From NCBI GenBank assembly GCA_002307235.1, contig DBTV01000033.1, positions 1-64,000 on the forward strand: 64,000 nt of DNA, written 5' to 3'. The position numbers and the translations under genes were made by a program. The notes under the pieces were generated by a model. It had not been told where the DNA came from. It saw only the letters and a program-made list of their open reading frames with translations, and did not search any database. Below are positions 28,673-36,857 of the stretch, in pieces. Within the stretch, counting starts at the first letter, position 1. Each line of letters opens with the position of its first letter. This stretch comes from Acidobacteriaceae bacterium UBA1307 (GTDB lineage Bacteria > Acidobacteriota > Terriglobia > Terriglobales > Acidobacteriaceae).

Positions 28673-29640
28673 CACAACACTCCTTCAACCGCGACCGCGC
28701 GGGCTGCCAGCTTTTCTAGCCTGACCTGTTCCTTGAGCGCGCGCACGCGTTCCGGCTCGAGGCCCGCGCCGCAGCGCGTGACCGCATAGGCGCCAAAGGC
28801 CGTGGCCCAGGCCGCCGCTTCTTCAAGCGAAAGCTCCTGCGTTTGCGCCGAGACGAGCCCGGCCACCATCGCATCGCCCGCGCCCACCGTGCTCACCACC
28901 TGGACCTTCGGCGGCTGCGCCACGAGTGCCTCTTCGCGCGTCAAAAACAACGCTCCGTCGCCGCCCATCGAGATGACGACCAGCTGCGTGCGATCCACCA
29001 ACAGCGTGCTGGCCGCCGCGTGAACCGCATCCATCGTCGGCAACGCGCGGCCAACCAGCTCTTCAAGTTCGGCCACATTCGGCTTGAGAATCTCGGGCCT
29101 GGCAGCAACGGCGGCATACAGCGGCGCGCCACTGGTATCGAGCGCGACCTTGCCGCCCTGCGCATGCACAACCTCGATCATGCGCTGATAAAAATCGGCG
29201 TCGAGCCCCTTCGGCAAACTGCCGGAGAGCACCGTCCACTCATTACGCGCGGCCAACGCAGCCACCGTCGCTTCCAACTGCGACAGCGCCGCGCCGTCCA
29301 CCTCGACGCCGGGAAAGTTGATGTCGGTGGTTTCGGCCGTCGCCGTGTCGGCAATCTTGATGCCGATGCGCGTTGCACCGTTCACGCGCACAAAGCGGTC
29401 TTCCAACTGATGCGCGGCAAAGTGCGCCTCGAAGATCGCCGTGTTGTCCGCGCCCAAAAATCCCGTGACCGAAACCTGCAACCCAAGGTCGCCGAGCAGT
29501 GTGGCCACATTCACGCCCTTGCCGCCCGCGTCCATCCGGCTCGACGCCACGCGGTTCACCTTGCCCGCGGCAAAGTGCGCAATCGCAAGCGTCTGATCTA
29601 TCGCCGGATTCGGCGTCACCGTCACAATGCGAGAACTCAT
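28672..29640 (-). CDS. fruK: 1-phosphofructokinase
   Basis: A 322-residue PfkB-family kinase that turns fructose-1-phosphate into fructose-1,6-bisphosphate for glycolysis. The N-terminal TVTPNPAIDQTL (substrate binding) and the C-terminal GAGDAMVAG motif near 253-261, with the catalytic Asp, are both present; length is as usual for the family. Its ATG overlaps the end of fruB by 4 nt (ATGA), and its TGA overlaps the fruA start, so the three genes are translated as a coupled set. Confidence 0.94.
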   Translation of the reverse strand: MSSRIVTVTPNPAIDQTLAIAHFAAGKVNRVASSRMDAGGKGVNVATLLGDLGLQVSVTGFLGADNTAIFEAHFAAHQLEDRFVRVNGATRIGIKIADTATAETTDINFPGVEVDGAALSQLEATVAALAARNEWTVLSGSLPKGLDADFYQRMIEVVHAQGGKVALDTSGAPLYAAVAARPEILKPNVAELEELVGRALPTMDAVHAAASTLLVDRTQLVVISMGGDGALFLTREEALVAQPPKVQVVSTVGAGDAMVAGLVSAQTQELSLEEAAAWATAFGAYAVTRCGAGLEPERVRALKEQVRLEKLAARAVAVEGVL

Positions 29641-32111
29641 GCCTGCACTCCTTCTTCGGTCAGCACCGCGCGCACCGCGCTCAAATCGGCGCAGGCCAGC
29701 ACGCGGCGTGCCAGCGCTTCGGCCTCGGCGCGGGTGGTGTTGCGCAGCGAATCCTTCACGGCGGGAATCGACGGAATCGAGACGCTCAGCTCACGCACGC
29801 CCAGCCCCGCCAGCACGGCCGCGCCGCCCGGCTCGCCCGCCAGCCCGCCGCACACGCCCACCCAGCGACCATGTTTTTCGGCCGCCTCCACCGTCTTGCG
29901 AATCATGCGCAGCACGGCTGGATGAAATCCGCTGGCCTCGCGCGCCAGCGCCGTGTTGCCCCGATCCATCGCCATCACATACTGCGTCAGATCGTTGGTG
30001 CCGATCGAAAAGAAGTCGGCCACCTCGGCCAGTTCCTCGCCCATCAGCACCGCCGCCGGAACCTCGATCATGGTGCCGATCTCGACCGGCGCGGCACCGA
30101 CCTCGCGACGAATCTCTTCAGCGAAATCGCGCGCCGTGCGCATCTCCTCGGGGCTCGCGATCATCGGGAACATGATCTTCAAATTGCCGTGCGAGGCGGC
30201 GCGAAAGGCCGCGCGCAACTGCGTGCGGAACAGGTCGCGATGGCGCAGGCAGAGCCGGATGCCGCGCACGCCGAGGAAGGGATTTTCCTCTTTTTCCTGC
30301 TGCAGATAAGGCACCGGCTTGTCGCCGCCAATGTCGAGCGTGCGCAGAACCAGCGGCAAGCCGTCGAGCGCCTCAAGCATGGCGCGATAGCTCTGGTACT
30401 GCTCCTCTTCATCGGGCGCGTCTTCGCGCTCAAGAAACAGAAACTCGGTGCGCAGCAGCCCCACGCCCTCGCCGCCGGACTCAAGCGCCTTGCTCACATC
30501 GGCCAGCTTGCCAATGTTGGCGCAGACCTCGATGCGCAGCCCGTCGCCGGTCACCGCCGGGGCAAAACGCTGTTCGTACATGGCCGCATCGGTGTCGGCC
30601 AGCAGAGCCTGCGCCTTGCGCGCCGAGGCCAGATCCTCATCGCTCGGATTCAGATAGAGCGTGCCCGTGTCGGCGTCGAGAATCGCCAGATCGCCATCCT
30701 GCAACTCACCCGCATCCACCGCAATGCCCGACAGCGCCGGCATCTTCAACGAGCGCGCCAGAATCGCCACATGCGAGGTGGCGCTGCCCCGCGCCGAGCA
30801 GAAGCCCGCCACGCGCGCCGTGTCGAGCGTCGCCGCCTCCGACGGCGTCAGTTCCTCGGTCAGCAGAATCTGCGGCTCGTCATCCTCTTCCGCCCGCCGT
30901 TCCTTGTCGATCTTGAGCAGACAGCGCAGCACGCGCGCCGCCGCATCGCGCACATCGGTGGCGCGGCCGGCGATCAGTTCATTGTCCGAGCCGGCCAGCT
31001 TCGTCGCCAGCCGCTCGCTCTCCTGCTGCCAGGCCCAGGAGGCGCTCGGCACCTCGTCAATGCGCCGCTCGACCCGCTGCATCAGCTCTTCATCGCGCAG
31101 AATCTCGGCCTGCGCGGCAAGAATCTGCGCGGCCTCGGCGGCGCCGCGCGTCTTCGAGCTCTCGGCCAACTCGGCCAGTTCCCCGCGCGCCTCAAGCACT
31201 GCCTGATGCAGTTGCCGCTTTTCTTCGGTGGGATTGTCGGTCGGCGCGGCGGTTTCGATCTGCTCGACGCCCAGCCGCCGCAGGCGGCCAATCGCCAGCC
31301 CCGGAGCCAGCGGAACACCGGCCAGCCGGGCCAGCTCCCGCACCGGCTTCCAGCCATGCCGGCGAGCGGCGCGCTTCGGTTTCTGCTCGACCTCGGCGGC
31401 CTCCATCTGCGCCTTCAACTGCCGCAGAGCCTCGGCGGCATCGGCTCCATCGGCGGCGATGCGCACCACCGCGCCGTGCGCTGCGCCCAGTTGCAGCAGC
31501 GAGGCCATGCTCGTGCCGTCCACCGTGCGACCGGCCAGGGTCACCGTGATCTTGGCCTGAAAGCCGCGCGCCAGCGTGGCAAAGGCCGTCGCCGGACGCG
31601 CATGCAGCCCGTGCGCCGGGCCCACCATCGCCTCCACCGTCTCGGCCGTTGCCGCGAGCGTAACGCCGCCCGCCGCAGAGACCTCATCGGCGCCAAAGGC
31701 AGCCACAATCTCGGCCACGTCGCTGGTCACCGCCAGCCGCCGCAGCCGCGCCTCGTCGCCCAGCAGGCCGGTCAGCTTGCCGAGCAGCGCCAGGTGCTCA
31801 TCGGAGCGGGCCGCGATGCCCACAACCAGATACGCCGGTTCATTCGTTTGCCAGTCCACGCCCGCCGGAACCTGCACAATCGCCACGCCCGTCTTCTGGA
31901 TCTTTTCGCGGTCGGCGGGCACGCCGTGCGGAATCGCAATGCCCGAACCCAGATAGGTATTCGCCATCGTCTCGCGCTGCAACATGCTCGCGGCATAGCC
32001 CGGCGCTACAAAGCCGTTTTGCTCGAGCAATGCGGCCACCTCGGCGATGGCCTCCTGCTTGCTTGTGGCCCGGCTGGCCATTCGAATGTTTTCTGCCTGA
32101 ATCTCTACCAT
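29637..32111 (-). CDS. fruB: Fused PTS EIIA(Fru)-HPr-EI (phosphoenolpyruvate-protein phosphotransferase)
   Basis: An 824-residue multiphosphoryl protein. Residues 1-~145 are EIIA(Fru) with active H62 in SGIAIPHG. Residues ~152-240 are HPr with H170 in GLHARPA; the regulatory serine region reads GTSMASLL. Residues ~258-824 are enzyme I with H447 in GSATSHVAILAR, PEP-binding motifs such as GVGLLRTEFLFLER, and the C-terminal CGGLAGEP signature. One protein therefore moves phosphate from PEP all the way to EIIA, so the operon does not need general PTS genes. It is first in the fru unit, with TTGACA/TATTGT and a LacI-type operator just upstream. GGAG lies ~9 nt before the ATG. Similar fusions (also called FruB or MTP) are known. 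Confidence 0.92.
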   Translation of the reverse strand: MVEIQAENIRMASRATSKQEAIAEVAALLEQNGFVAPGYAASMLQRETMANTYLGSGIAIPHGVPADREKIQKTGVAIVQVPAGVDWQTNEPAYLVVGIAARSDEHLALLGKLTGLLGDEARLRRLAVTSDVAEIVAAFGADEVSAAGGVTLAATAETVEAMVGPAHGLHARPATAFATLARGFQAKITVTLAGRTVDGTSMASLLQLGAAHGAVVRIAADGADAAEALRQLKAQMEAAEVEQKPKRAARRHGWKPVRELARLAGVPLAPGLAIGRLRRLGVEQIETAAPTDNPTEEKRQLHQAVLEARGELAELAESSKTRGAAEAAQILAAQAEILRDEELMQRVERRIDEVPSASWAWQQESERLATKLAGSDNELIAGRATDVRDAAARVLRCLLKIDKERRAEEDDEPQILLTEELTPSEAATLDTARVAGFCSARGSATSHVAILARSLKMPALSGIAVDAGELQDGDLAILDADTGTLYLNPSDEDLASARKAQALLADTDAAMYEQRFAPAVTGDGLRIEVCANIGKLADVSKALESGGEGVGLLRTEFLFLEREDAPDEEEQYQSYRAMLEALDGLPLVLRTLDIGGDKPVPYLQQEKEENPFLGVRGIRLCLRHRDLFRTQLRAAFRAASHGNLKIMFPMIASPEEMRTARDFAEEIRREVGAAPVEIGTMIEVPAAVLMGEELAEVADFFSIGTNDLTQYVMAMDRGNTALAREASGFHPAVLRMIRKTVEAAEKHGRWVGVCGGLAGEPGGAAVLAGLGVRELSVSIPSIPAVKDSLRNTTRAEAEALARRVLACADLSAVRAVLTEEGVQA

Positions 32112-32139
32112 GGGGTTTGCTCCATCCCGGAATGCGCAA

Positions 32140-32169
32140 ACAATAATCGATTGCAGAAATAACTGTCAA
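32140..32169 (-). promoter_or_regulatory. Promoter of the fru operon
   Basis: On the minus strand TTGACA (32164-32169), an 18-nt spacer and TATTGT (32140-32145). The LacI-type site at 32141-32156 overlaps the -10 and the spacer, so bound repressor would block polymerase. Confidence 0.7.
32141..32156. promoter_or_regulatory. LacI-type operator, imperfect copy (fru promoter)
   Basis: CAATAATCGATTGCAG shares the core AATCGATTGCAG with the perfect site at 32320-32335, with the left arm degenerate. It sits between and over the -35/-10 of the fru operon. Confidence 0.65.
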
Positions 32170-32319
32170 TCGTTCTTTTTGGACAAATCGCCCCGCGGTA
32201 ATGTGCGGGCCGGACCGGAGCGGGAAGCTGTTTTGTAAATATATAAATATAAATAAGATAATCGCATATCATCTTTTCTGATCCGCGCTGATTATTTTTC
32301 GGTGTTAGGATCATCCAGT

Positions 32320-32335
32320 CTGCAATCGATTGCAG
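32320..32335. promoter_or_regulatory. LacI-type operator, perfect palindrome (regulator side)
   Basis: CTGCAATCGATTGCAG is a perfect 16-bp palindrome 37 nt before the LacI-family gene. Its centre is 179 bp from the second site at the fru promoter, with AT-rich DNA between (32236-32265), so two-site binding or looping and autoregulation are plausible. Confidence 0.8.
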
Positions 32336-32371
32336 AAAATTTGCCAATTCTCCGACTGGATGGGTTGATTT

Positions 32372-33403
32372 ATGGTGAAAAGAACACGTCCCATGACCAC
32401 CATTCGCGATCTTGCCACGCACTGCGGAGTCTCCACCTCGACGGTTTCCCGAGCCCTGGCGGGCAAGGCCTACATTCGCGACGAGGTGCGAGAGAAGATT
32501 CAGGCCGCCGCCAAGGAACTCGGCTACCGGCCGAATCTGGTTGCGCGCAATCTGCGCTCGAGCCGCTCGACGACCCTCGGACTGGTGGTTGCCGACGTGC
32601 AAAACCCCTTTTTTACCCGCATCTGCCGCGCCGTCGAGGACCGTGCCCTGCGCGAGGGCTACGCCGTTTTTCTCTGCAACAGCGACGAGGATCCGCGCAA
32701 GGAAGAGCTCTATCTGCGCCACCTGATTGACGAAAATGTCGCCGGCATCATCCTTGCGCCCACGGCCCGCACCGCGCGCGCACAGGCCGCGCTCAAGGAC
32801 TTGCCGCTGCCCCTGGTCGCCATCGACCGCCCCGTCAAGCCGGGAATTGCCGACAGTGTGGCCATCGACAACCAGCAGGCGGGCTATGACCTGGCCCGCC
32901 ATCTGATTACGCGTGGACGCCGCGCCCTGGTTGGTCTTTTTGGCGCCAAAAGCCTGACCGGAGCCCCCCGCGAGCACGGCTTCTGGCAGGCGATCGACGA
33001 GAGCGGGATCGACCGCAACCTCTGCCGCGCCATCGAGATCGCCCCGCGCGAAGAGGACGGCTACCGGCAGGCGCGCGCCTTGCTCGCCGCCCCCGAACCC
33101 ATCGATGCGCTGATTGCCAGCAACGGCCTGATGGCCTCCGGCGTCTTCCGCGCCCTGGTCGAAAGCAGCCGCCCCTGCCCCGAGGAGATCGCCTTTGCCT
33201 GCTTCGACGAGGCGGCCTGGAGCCATCTGGTCAGCCCGTCGGTGACCGTCATCGAGCAGCCCACCTACGAGATCGGCGTCACCGCCACCGAGCTTTTGCT
33301 GCAGCGCATCGAGCAGCCCGAGCGCAGCTATCGCCGCATCGTGCTGGCGCACCGGCTGGTTGAGCGCGCCTCGACGGCCGCCCCCGCCGTGCAACGCTCT
33401 TAG
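32372..33403 (+). CDS. LacI-family transcriptional regulator (probable fructose repressor)
   Basis: A 343-residue repressor. An N-terminal LacI helix-turn-helix starts at TTIRDLATHCGVSTSTVSRA (residues 9-28), with the hinge helix near 53-62 (LVARNLRSSR), followed by a periplasmic-binding-protein-like effector domain (TLGLVVADVQNPFFTRI and onward). It is divergent from fruB-fruK-fruA-oprB, and palindromes in the shared region are of LacI type, so it most likely represses that operon and itself; the inducer is probably a fructose phosphate, as for FruR/Cra relatives. An alternative start is ATG at 32393 (MTTIRDLA); neither has a strong Shine-Dalgarno. A hairpin with CCCCAG/CTGGGG arms and a TTTT run follows the stop. 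Confidence 0.88.
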   Translation: MVKRTRPMTTIRDLATHCGVSTSTVSRALAGKAYIRDEVREKIQAAAKELGYRPNLVARNLRSSRSTTLGLVVADVQNPFFTRICRAVEDRALREGYAVFLCNSDEDPRKEELYLRHLIDENVAGIILAPTARTARAQAALKDLPLPLVAIDRPVKPGIADSVAIDNQQAGYDLARHLITRGRRALVGLFGAKSLTGAPREHGFWQAIDESGIDRNLCRAIEIAPREEDGYRQARALLAAPEPIDALIASNGLMASGVFRALVESSRPCPEEIAFACFDEAAWSHLVSPSVTVIEQPTYEIGVTATELLLQRIEQPERSYRRIVLAHRLVERASTAAPAVQRS

Positions 33404-33410
33404 AGAGTAT

Positions 33411-33443
33411 CCCCAGAGAACGTTTCATCCCCTGGGGGCTTTT
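33411..33443 (+). terminator. Probable terminator of the LacI-family gene
   Basis: CCCCAG (33411-33416) and CTGGGG (33432-33437) arms with a 15-nt loop, then GCTTTTC. The stem is short, so strength is uncertain. Confidence 0.5.
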
Positions 33444-33501
33444 CATTCCCTTCCTGGCTGGGCCGGGTTTTTCGCAAAGAAGAAAGCCTCATTGCGATCA
33501 T

Positions 33502-33545
33502 GTTGGCTCTTGACGCCAACGATGTTGTTGGCTTACGATGCCAAC
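33502..33545 (+). promoter_or_regulatory. Promoter with paired operators of the TumE/TumA module
   Basis: TTGACG (33510-33515), an 18-nt spacer and TACGAT (33534-33539) form a sigma70-like promoter. Two perfect inverted repeats GTTGGC-N7-GCCAAC at 33502-33520 and 33527-33545 have centres 25 bp apart: the first covers the -35, the second covers the -10. The predicted transcription start, 7 nt after the -10, is the ATG at 33546 itself, so the mRNA would be leaderless; no Shine-Dalgarno is present. Confidence 0.72.
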
Positions 33546-33842
33546 ATGAAGGCCACTCTCGTCATCGAGCGCCGCATCGTTTTTGGAGACCGGGATTTTG
33601 CGGAGGCGGTGATCTGGAGGGTGCCCGAGCCGGTGCCGCCGACCCATCATGGCTTCAAGTATCGGCTGGTCTATATCGTCGACGGTCGGCGGGTGGTTGG
33701 CTTCGATAATGAGCGGGGGCGCGGCGATCATCGTCATCACGGCGAGCAGATCTCCGCATACCAATTCAGGGACATTGATTTGCTGATGGCGGATTTCGCC
33801 GAGGCGATCGAGCAATGGAGGGCGGAAGATGGCCAAGACTGA
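33546..33842 (+). CDS. Toxin-antitoxin system TumE-type protein (DUF6516 family)
   Basis: A 98-residue small protein resembling the DUF6516/TumE toxin family: an N-terminal strand (MKATLVIERRIVFGDRDFAE), then a FKYRLVYIVDGRRVVGFDNE strand-turn-strand and a RGDHRHH segment with clustered His. A Gln/Trp-rich end (IEQWRAEDGQD) closes it. The start ATG at 33546 is where the body begins; upstream in-frame codons run through the promoter and the LacI terminator. It overlaps the next gene by 14 nt. Toxin mechanism is not established here; the pairing with a DNA-binding partner is the main evidence for a toxin-antitoxin role. Lone orphan module between fru and htpG, a typical spot for a mobile cassette. 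Confidence 0.72.
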   Translation: MKATLVIERRIVFGDRDFAEAVIWRVPEPVPPTHHGFKYRLVYIVDGRRVVGFDNERGRGDHRHHGEQISAYQFRDIDLLMADFAEAIEQWRAEDGQD

Positions 33843-34191
33843 AATCGAAGTTGGCAAGAGCCTGCGGAATGTGCTGGCTGAGGTGGGCGCGGCCTGGAAA
33901 GCGGCGGAAGCTGGCGATCCTGTCGCATCGTCGAGTCGTATTAGCTTCGTCGATTGGGCGGCGTTATGCGCTGTTCTGACGCCCAAGCGGTATGAATTGA
34001 TTCGGCATCTGCGGCAGCAATCGGAACCGAGCATCCGCGCCCTGTCCCGCAGCCTCGGCCGGGACGTAAAACGCGTGCATCAGGATGTTGTCGCACTTGA
34101 AGAGCTTGGGCTCATCGAACGCGATCCTGAGACGGGGACCGTCTCGACGGGCCTCGACGAGGTCTCGTCGGTCATTCGCTTCGCGGCGTGA
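33829..34191 (+). CDS. Winged-helix antitoxin/repressor partner (HVO_A0114/TumA-like)
   Basis: A 120-residue DNA-binding protein. Residues ~52-115 form a winged helix (LTPKRYELIRHLRQQ, then ALSRSLGRDVKRVHQDVVAL, then LGLIERD), a pattern seen in HVO_A0114-type putative DNA-binding proteins that accompany DUF6516 genes. It overlaps the toxin gene by 14 nt, so is co-translated. It very probably binds the GTTGGC-N7-GCCAAC repeats upstream and represses the module, and neutralises the toxin by contact. These are inferences from organisation. Confidence 0.72.
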   Translation: MAKTEIEVGKSLRNVLAEVGAAWKAAEAGDPVASSSRISFVDWAALCAVLTPKRYELIRHLRQQSEPSIRALSRSLGRDVKRVHQDVVALEELGLIERDPETGTVSTGLDEVSSVIRFAA

Positions 34192-34361
34192 AAATAGGTC
34201 GCGATAGCTTTACCGCCTCCGGGTTTATAGTGATAGTTAAGGAAGATGCACTCAGGTTTTTTGATAGCGAACAGCGCATTGCTGCCTCTGGCGAAGGCCG
34301 GGGAGCCTGAGCCATCTCAGAAAATTCAGGGTTACACCCACTCAGAATAGGGTAGAGAACA

Positions 34362-36227
34362 ATGTCGAAGAGAGAATTCCAGACAGAAATCAGCCAACTG
34401 CTTCAACTGATCATTCACAGCCTGTACTCGCACCCGGAGATTTTTCTGCGGGAGTTGATTTCGAACTCCTCGGACGCGCTCGACAAGCTGCGCCATCTGA
34501 CGCTGGTCGACGACGCCTTCAAGAGCCTTGCCTTTGAGCCGCGCATCGAGTTGACGATTGACGAGACGGCGCAGACGCTCACCATCGCCGACAACGGCAT
34601 CGGCATGAGCGAAGAGGATTTGGTCAACAATCTGGGCACGATTGCCCGCTCGGGGACCAAGAATTTTCTCTCGCAGCTTTCAGGCGACGCCAAGAAGGAC
34701 TCGAACCTGATTGGCCAGTTCGGCGTCGGTTTCTATTCGGCCTTTATGGTCGCCGACAAGGTGGAAGTGGTGAGCCGCAAGGCGGGCGAGGAGAAGGCCT
34801 GGCGCTGGACGAGCGACGGCAAGACGGGCTTTGATCTGGAGCCGGCCGAGCGCGAGGCCGCCGGAACCACAGTGCTGCTGCATCTGAATGAAGAGGGCAA
34901 GCAGTACGCGAGCGGCTATCGGTTGCAGGAGATTGTGCGGCGCTACTCGAACCACATCGCCTTCCCGATCTTCATGACCTACGACAAGAGCGAGTGGAAC
35001 GCCGAGGCGAAGAAGAGCGAGTCCAAGCGCGTTACCGAGCAGGTGAATGCGGCCAGCGCGCTCTGGCGTCGGCCGAAGAGCGAGCTGAAGGACGAGGATT
35101 ACAAGGAACTGTACAAGTCGCTGACCGGCGACAATGAAGATCCGCTCTTCTGGTTCCACACCAAGGCCGAGGGCACGCTCGAATACACGACGCTGTTCTT
35201 CATTCCGGCCAAGGCCCCCTTCGATCTGTTTCACGCCGAGTACAAGAGCGGCGTCAAGCTCTACGTGAAGCGTGTCTTCATTACCGACGACGCGAAGGAG
35301 CTGTTGCCGCCCTACTTGCGTTTCGTGCGCGGCATCATCGACAGCGAAGACCTGCCGCTCAACGTGAGCCGCGAGATTTTGCAGCAGAATCAGGTGCTGC
35401 AATCGATCCGCGCCGCCAGCGTGAAGAAGATTCTCGGAGAGCTGAAGCTGATTGCGCAGAACAAGCCCGAGGAGTATCTGAAGTTTGTCGAGCAGTTCAA
35501 CCGGCCGCTCAAAGAGGGGCTCTACGGCGACTTCATTCATCGCGAGGCGCTGCTCGATCTGGTCCGCTTCAAGTCGACCAAGGTGGAAGGGCTGACGAGC
35601 CTGGCGGAGGCGAAAACCCGCATGCAGGAAGGGCAAAAGGCGATCTACTACATCACCGGCGGCAATGAAGCACTGCTGCGCACCTCGCCTTTGCTTGAGA
35701 TTTACAAGAAGAAGGAGATCGAGGTTCTGATTCTCGATGAGGAGATCGACGAGATCGTCTTCGGCGGCATCGAGAAGTATGGCGAGATCGACCTGAAGGC
35801 GGTCAACAAGTCGGCGACGGGCGAGGACCTGAAGGACGCCGAGAGCGCGGACAAGAGCAAGGAATTGCAGCCGCTGCTCGATGCGTTGAAGAAGACGCTC
35901 GGCGACCGGGTCAAGGATGTGCGCGCCTCGGTGCGACTGGCCGACAGCCCCTCGTGCATCGTGACCGATGAGCAGGAACCTTCGATGAAGATGCAGCAGA
36001 TGTTGCGCGCGATGGGGCAGACGGATCTGCCCGCGGCCAAGCCCACGCTTGAGATCAATCCCGATCACGAGATTGTGCAGAAGCTGTTGAAGCGCGCCGA
36101 CGACAGCGTGACCGAGGATGCAAGCTGGCTGCTGCTCGAACAGGCTCTGCTGATGGAAGGCGTGCCGTTGCAGAACCCGGCGGCCTTTGTGCAGCGGCTG
36201 AATCGCGTGCTGAGCCTGTCGATCTAG
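34362..36227 (+). CDS. htpG: Molecular chaperone HtpG (Hsp90)
   Basis: A 621-residue cytosolic Hsp90 that folds and matures client proteins through ATP-driven opening and closing. GHKL ATPase motifs are all present: ELISNSSDALDKLRH near 30-44 (with the catalytic Glu and Asn), DNGIGMSE near 80, GTIARSGT near 95-102 and GQFGVGFYSAFMVAD near 116-130. The middle domain shows the conserved FIPAKAPFDLF and SREILQQN segments, and the C-terminal dimerisation domain is complete. Like other bacterial Hsp90s it lacks the EEVD tail. It is preceded by ~170 nt holding a TATAGT box (34226-34231), and ends at a strong terminator. Confidence 0.97.
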   Translation: MSKREFQTEISQLLQLIIHSLYSHPEIFLRELISNSSDALDKLRHLTLVDDAFKSLAFEPRIELTIDETAQTLTIADNGIGMSEEDLVNNLGTIARSGTKNFLSQLSGDAKKDSNLIGQFGVGFYSAFMVADKVEVVSRKAGEEKAWRWTSDGKTGFDLEPAEREAAGTTVLLHLNEEGKQYASGYRLQEIVRRYSNHIAFPIFMTYDKSEWNAEAKKSESKRVTEQVNAASALWRRPKSELKDEDYKELYKSLTGDNEDPLFWFHTKAEGTLEYTTLFFIPAKAPFDLFHAEYKSGVKLYVKRVFITDDAKELLPPYLRFVRGIIDSEDLPLNVSREILQQNQVLQSIRAASVKKILGELKLIAQNKPEEYLKFVEQFNRPLKEGLYGDFIHREALLDLVRFKSTKVEGLTSLAEAKTRMQEGQKAIYYITGGNEALLRTSPLLEIYKKKEIEVLILDEEIDEIVFGGIEKYGEIDLKAVNKSATGEDLKDAESADKSKELQPLLDALKKTLGDRVKDVRASVRLADSPSCIVTDEQEPSMKMQQMLRAMGQTDLPAAKPTLEINPDHEIVQKLLKRADDSVTEDASWLLLEQALLMEGVPLQNPAAFVQRLNRVLSLSI

Positions 36228-36251
36228 GGCGTCCTATATTGCACGGGATTT

Positions 36252-36271
36252 CAGGGGCATGAATGCCCCTG
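36252..36271. repeat. Palindromic hairpin CAGGGGCAT-GA-ATGCCCCTG
   Basis: A perfect 9-bp stem with a 2-nt centre, 25 nt after the htpG stop and upstream of the T-tailed terminator. It looks like a REP-type unit but differs in sequence from the TTTA-loop family at 21608-21757. Confidence 0.6.
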
Positions 36272-36284
36272 CTCCCTCTCCACC

Positions 36285-36320
36285 AACCTCCTGCGCCTTG
36301 CCGCGCAGGAGGTTTTTTTT
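36285..36320 (+). terminator. Intrinsic terminator of htpG
   Basis: AACCTCCTGCG (36285-36295), 8-nt loop, CGCAGGAGGTT (36304-36314), then an eight-T run ending at 36320. Confidence 0.93.
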
Positions 36321-36400
36321 GCGCGACTGTCATGGTTGGTTTCGATCCTCCGGGATTTTTACAGAATCTTGACGCCGACACCAAGTAAGATTGAAGAGGA

Positions 36401-36790
36401 GTGGAGATCTTCTTCAATCTCGTCTGGATCGCGCTGGCCACCGTGATGGTGTGGCAGTGGAGGCGTTGCGCCCGGCAAGAGGGCGCGGGCCGATGGACGC
36501 AGGTGGCTGCCATCGCCATGCTGGTTCTTCTGCTGTTTCCGGTCATCTCTGTTTCCGATGATCTGCGGCTGGCGCAAAATCTGACGGAAGATGAGTTCTC
36601 CGTGCGCCGCAGCCTGTCGACGGCGAGCGATTACCCGCTCGATTGCGCGGTGGCCATCCTGCCGCCGAATTTTTTCGAAGGCCTGCCCTTTGGCTTGCTG
36701 GGCCGCATCGCACCCCTGCGGCGTTCCATTTTTGTTGTCGGCGTTCCTGCGCTGAGTTCCATCCAGAATCGACCACCTCCAACGGTCTGA
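36401..36790 (+). CDS. Small membrane-associated hypothetical protein upstream of RND efflux genes
   Basis: A 129-residue protein with two hydrophobic stretches near residues 4-20 (FFNLVWIALATVMVW) and 34-50 (VAAIAMLVLLLFPVISV) separated by a basic segment, then a polar tail containing SVSDDLRLAQNL and a Pro-rich end (QNRPPPTV). It starts with GTG right after a purine-rich GAAGAGGA, so the exact start is uncertain. It ends 67 nt before the TolC-type gene in the same direction and is probably co-transcribed with the metal efflux genes. I do not recognise a family; the SDD motif after the second segment could hint at metal sensing at the membrane surface, but this is speculation. Confidence 0.65.
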   Translation: MEIFFNLVWIALATVMVWQWRRCARQEGAGRWTQVAAIAMLVLLLFPVISVSDDLRLAQNLTEDEFSVRRSLSTASDYPLDCAVAILPPNFFEGLPFGLLGRIAPLRRSIFVVGVPALSSIQNRPPPTV

Positions 36791-36857
36791 TTATTCTCTT
36801 CCCCTTTCCCTTTTTTCTTCATAAGATCGCCGTGGAACCACGGCGCAAAGGTTGTGT

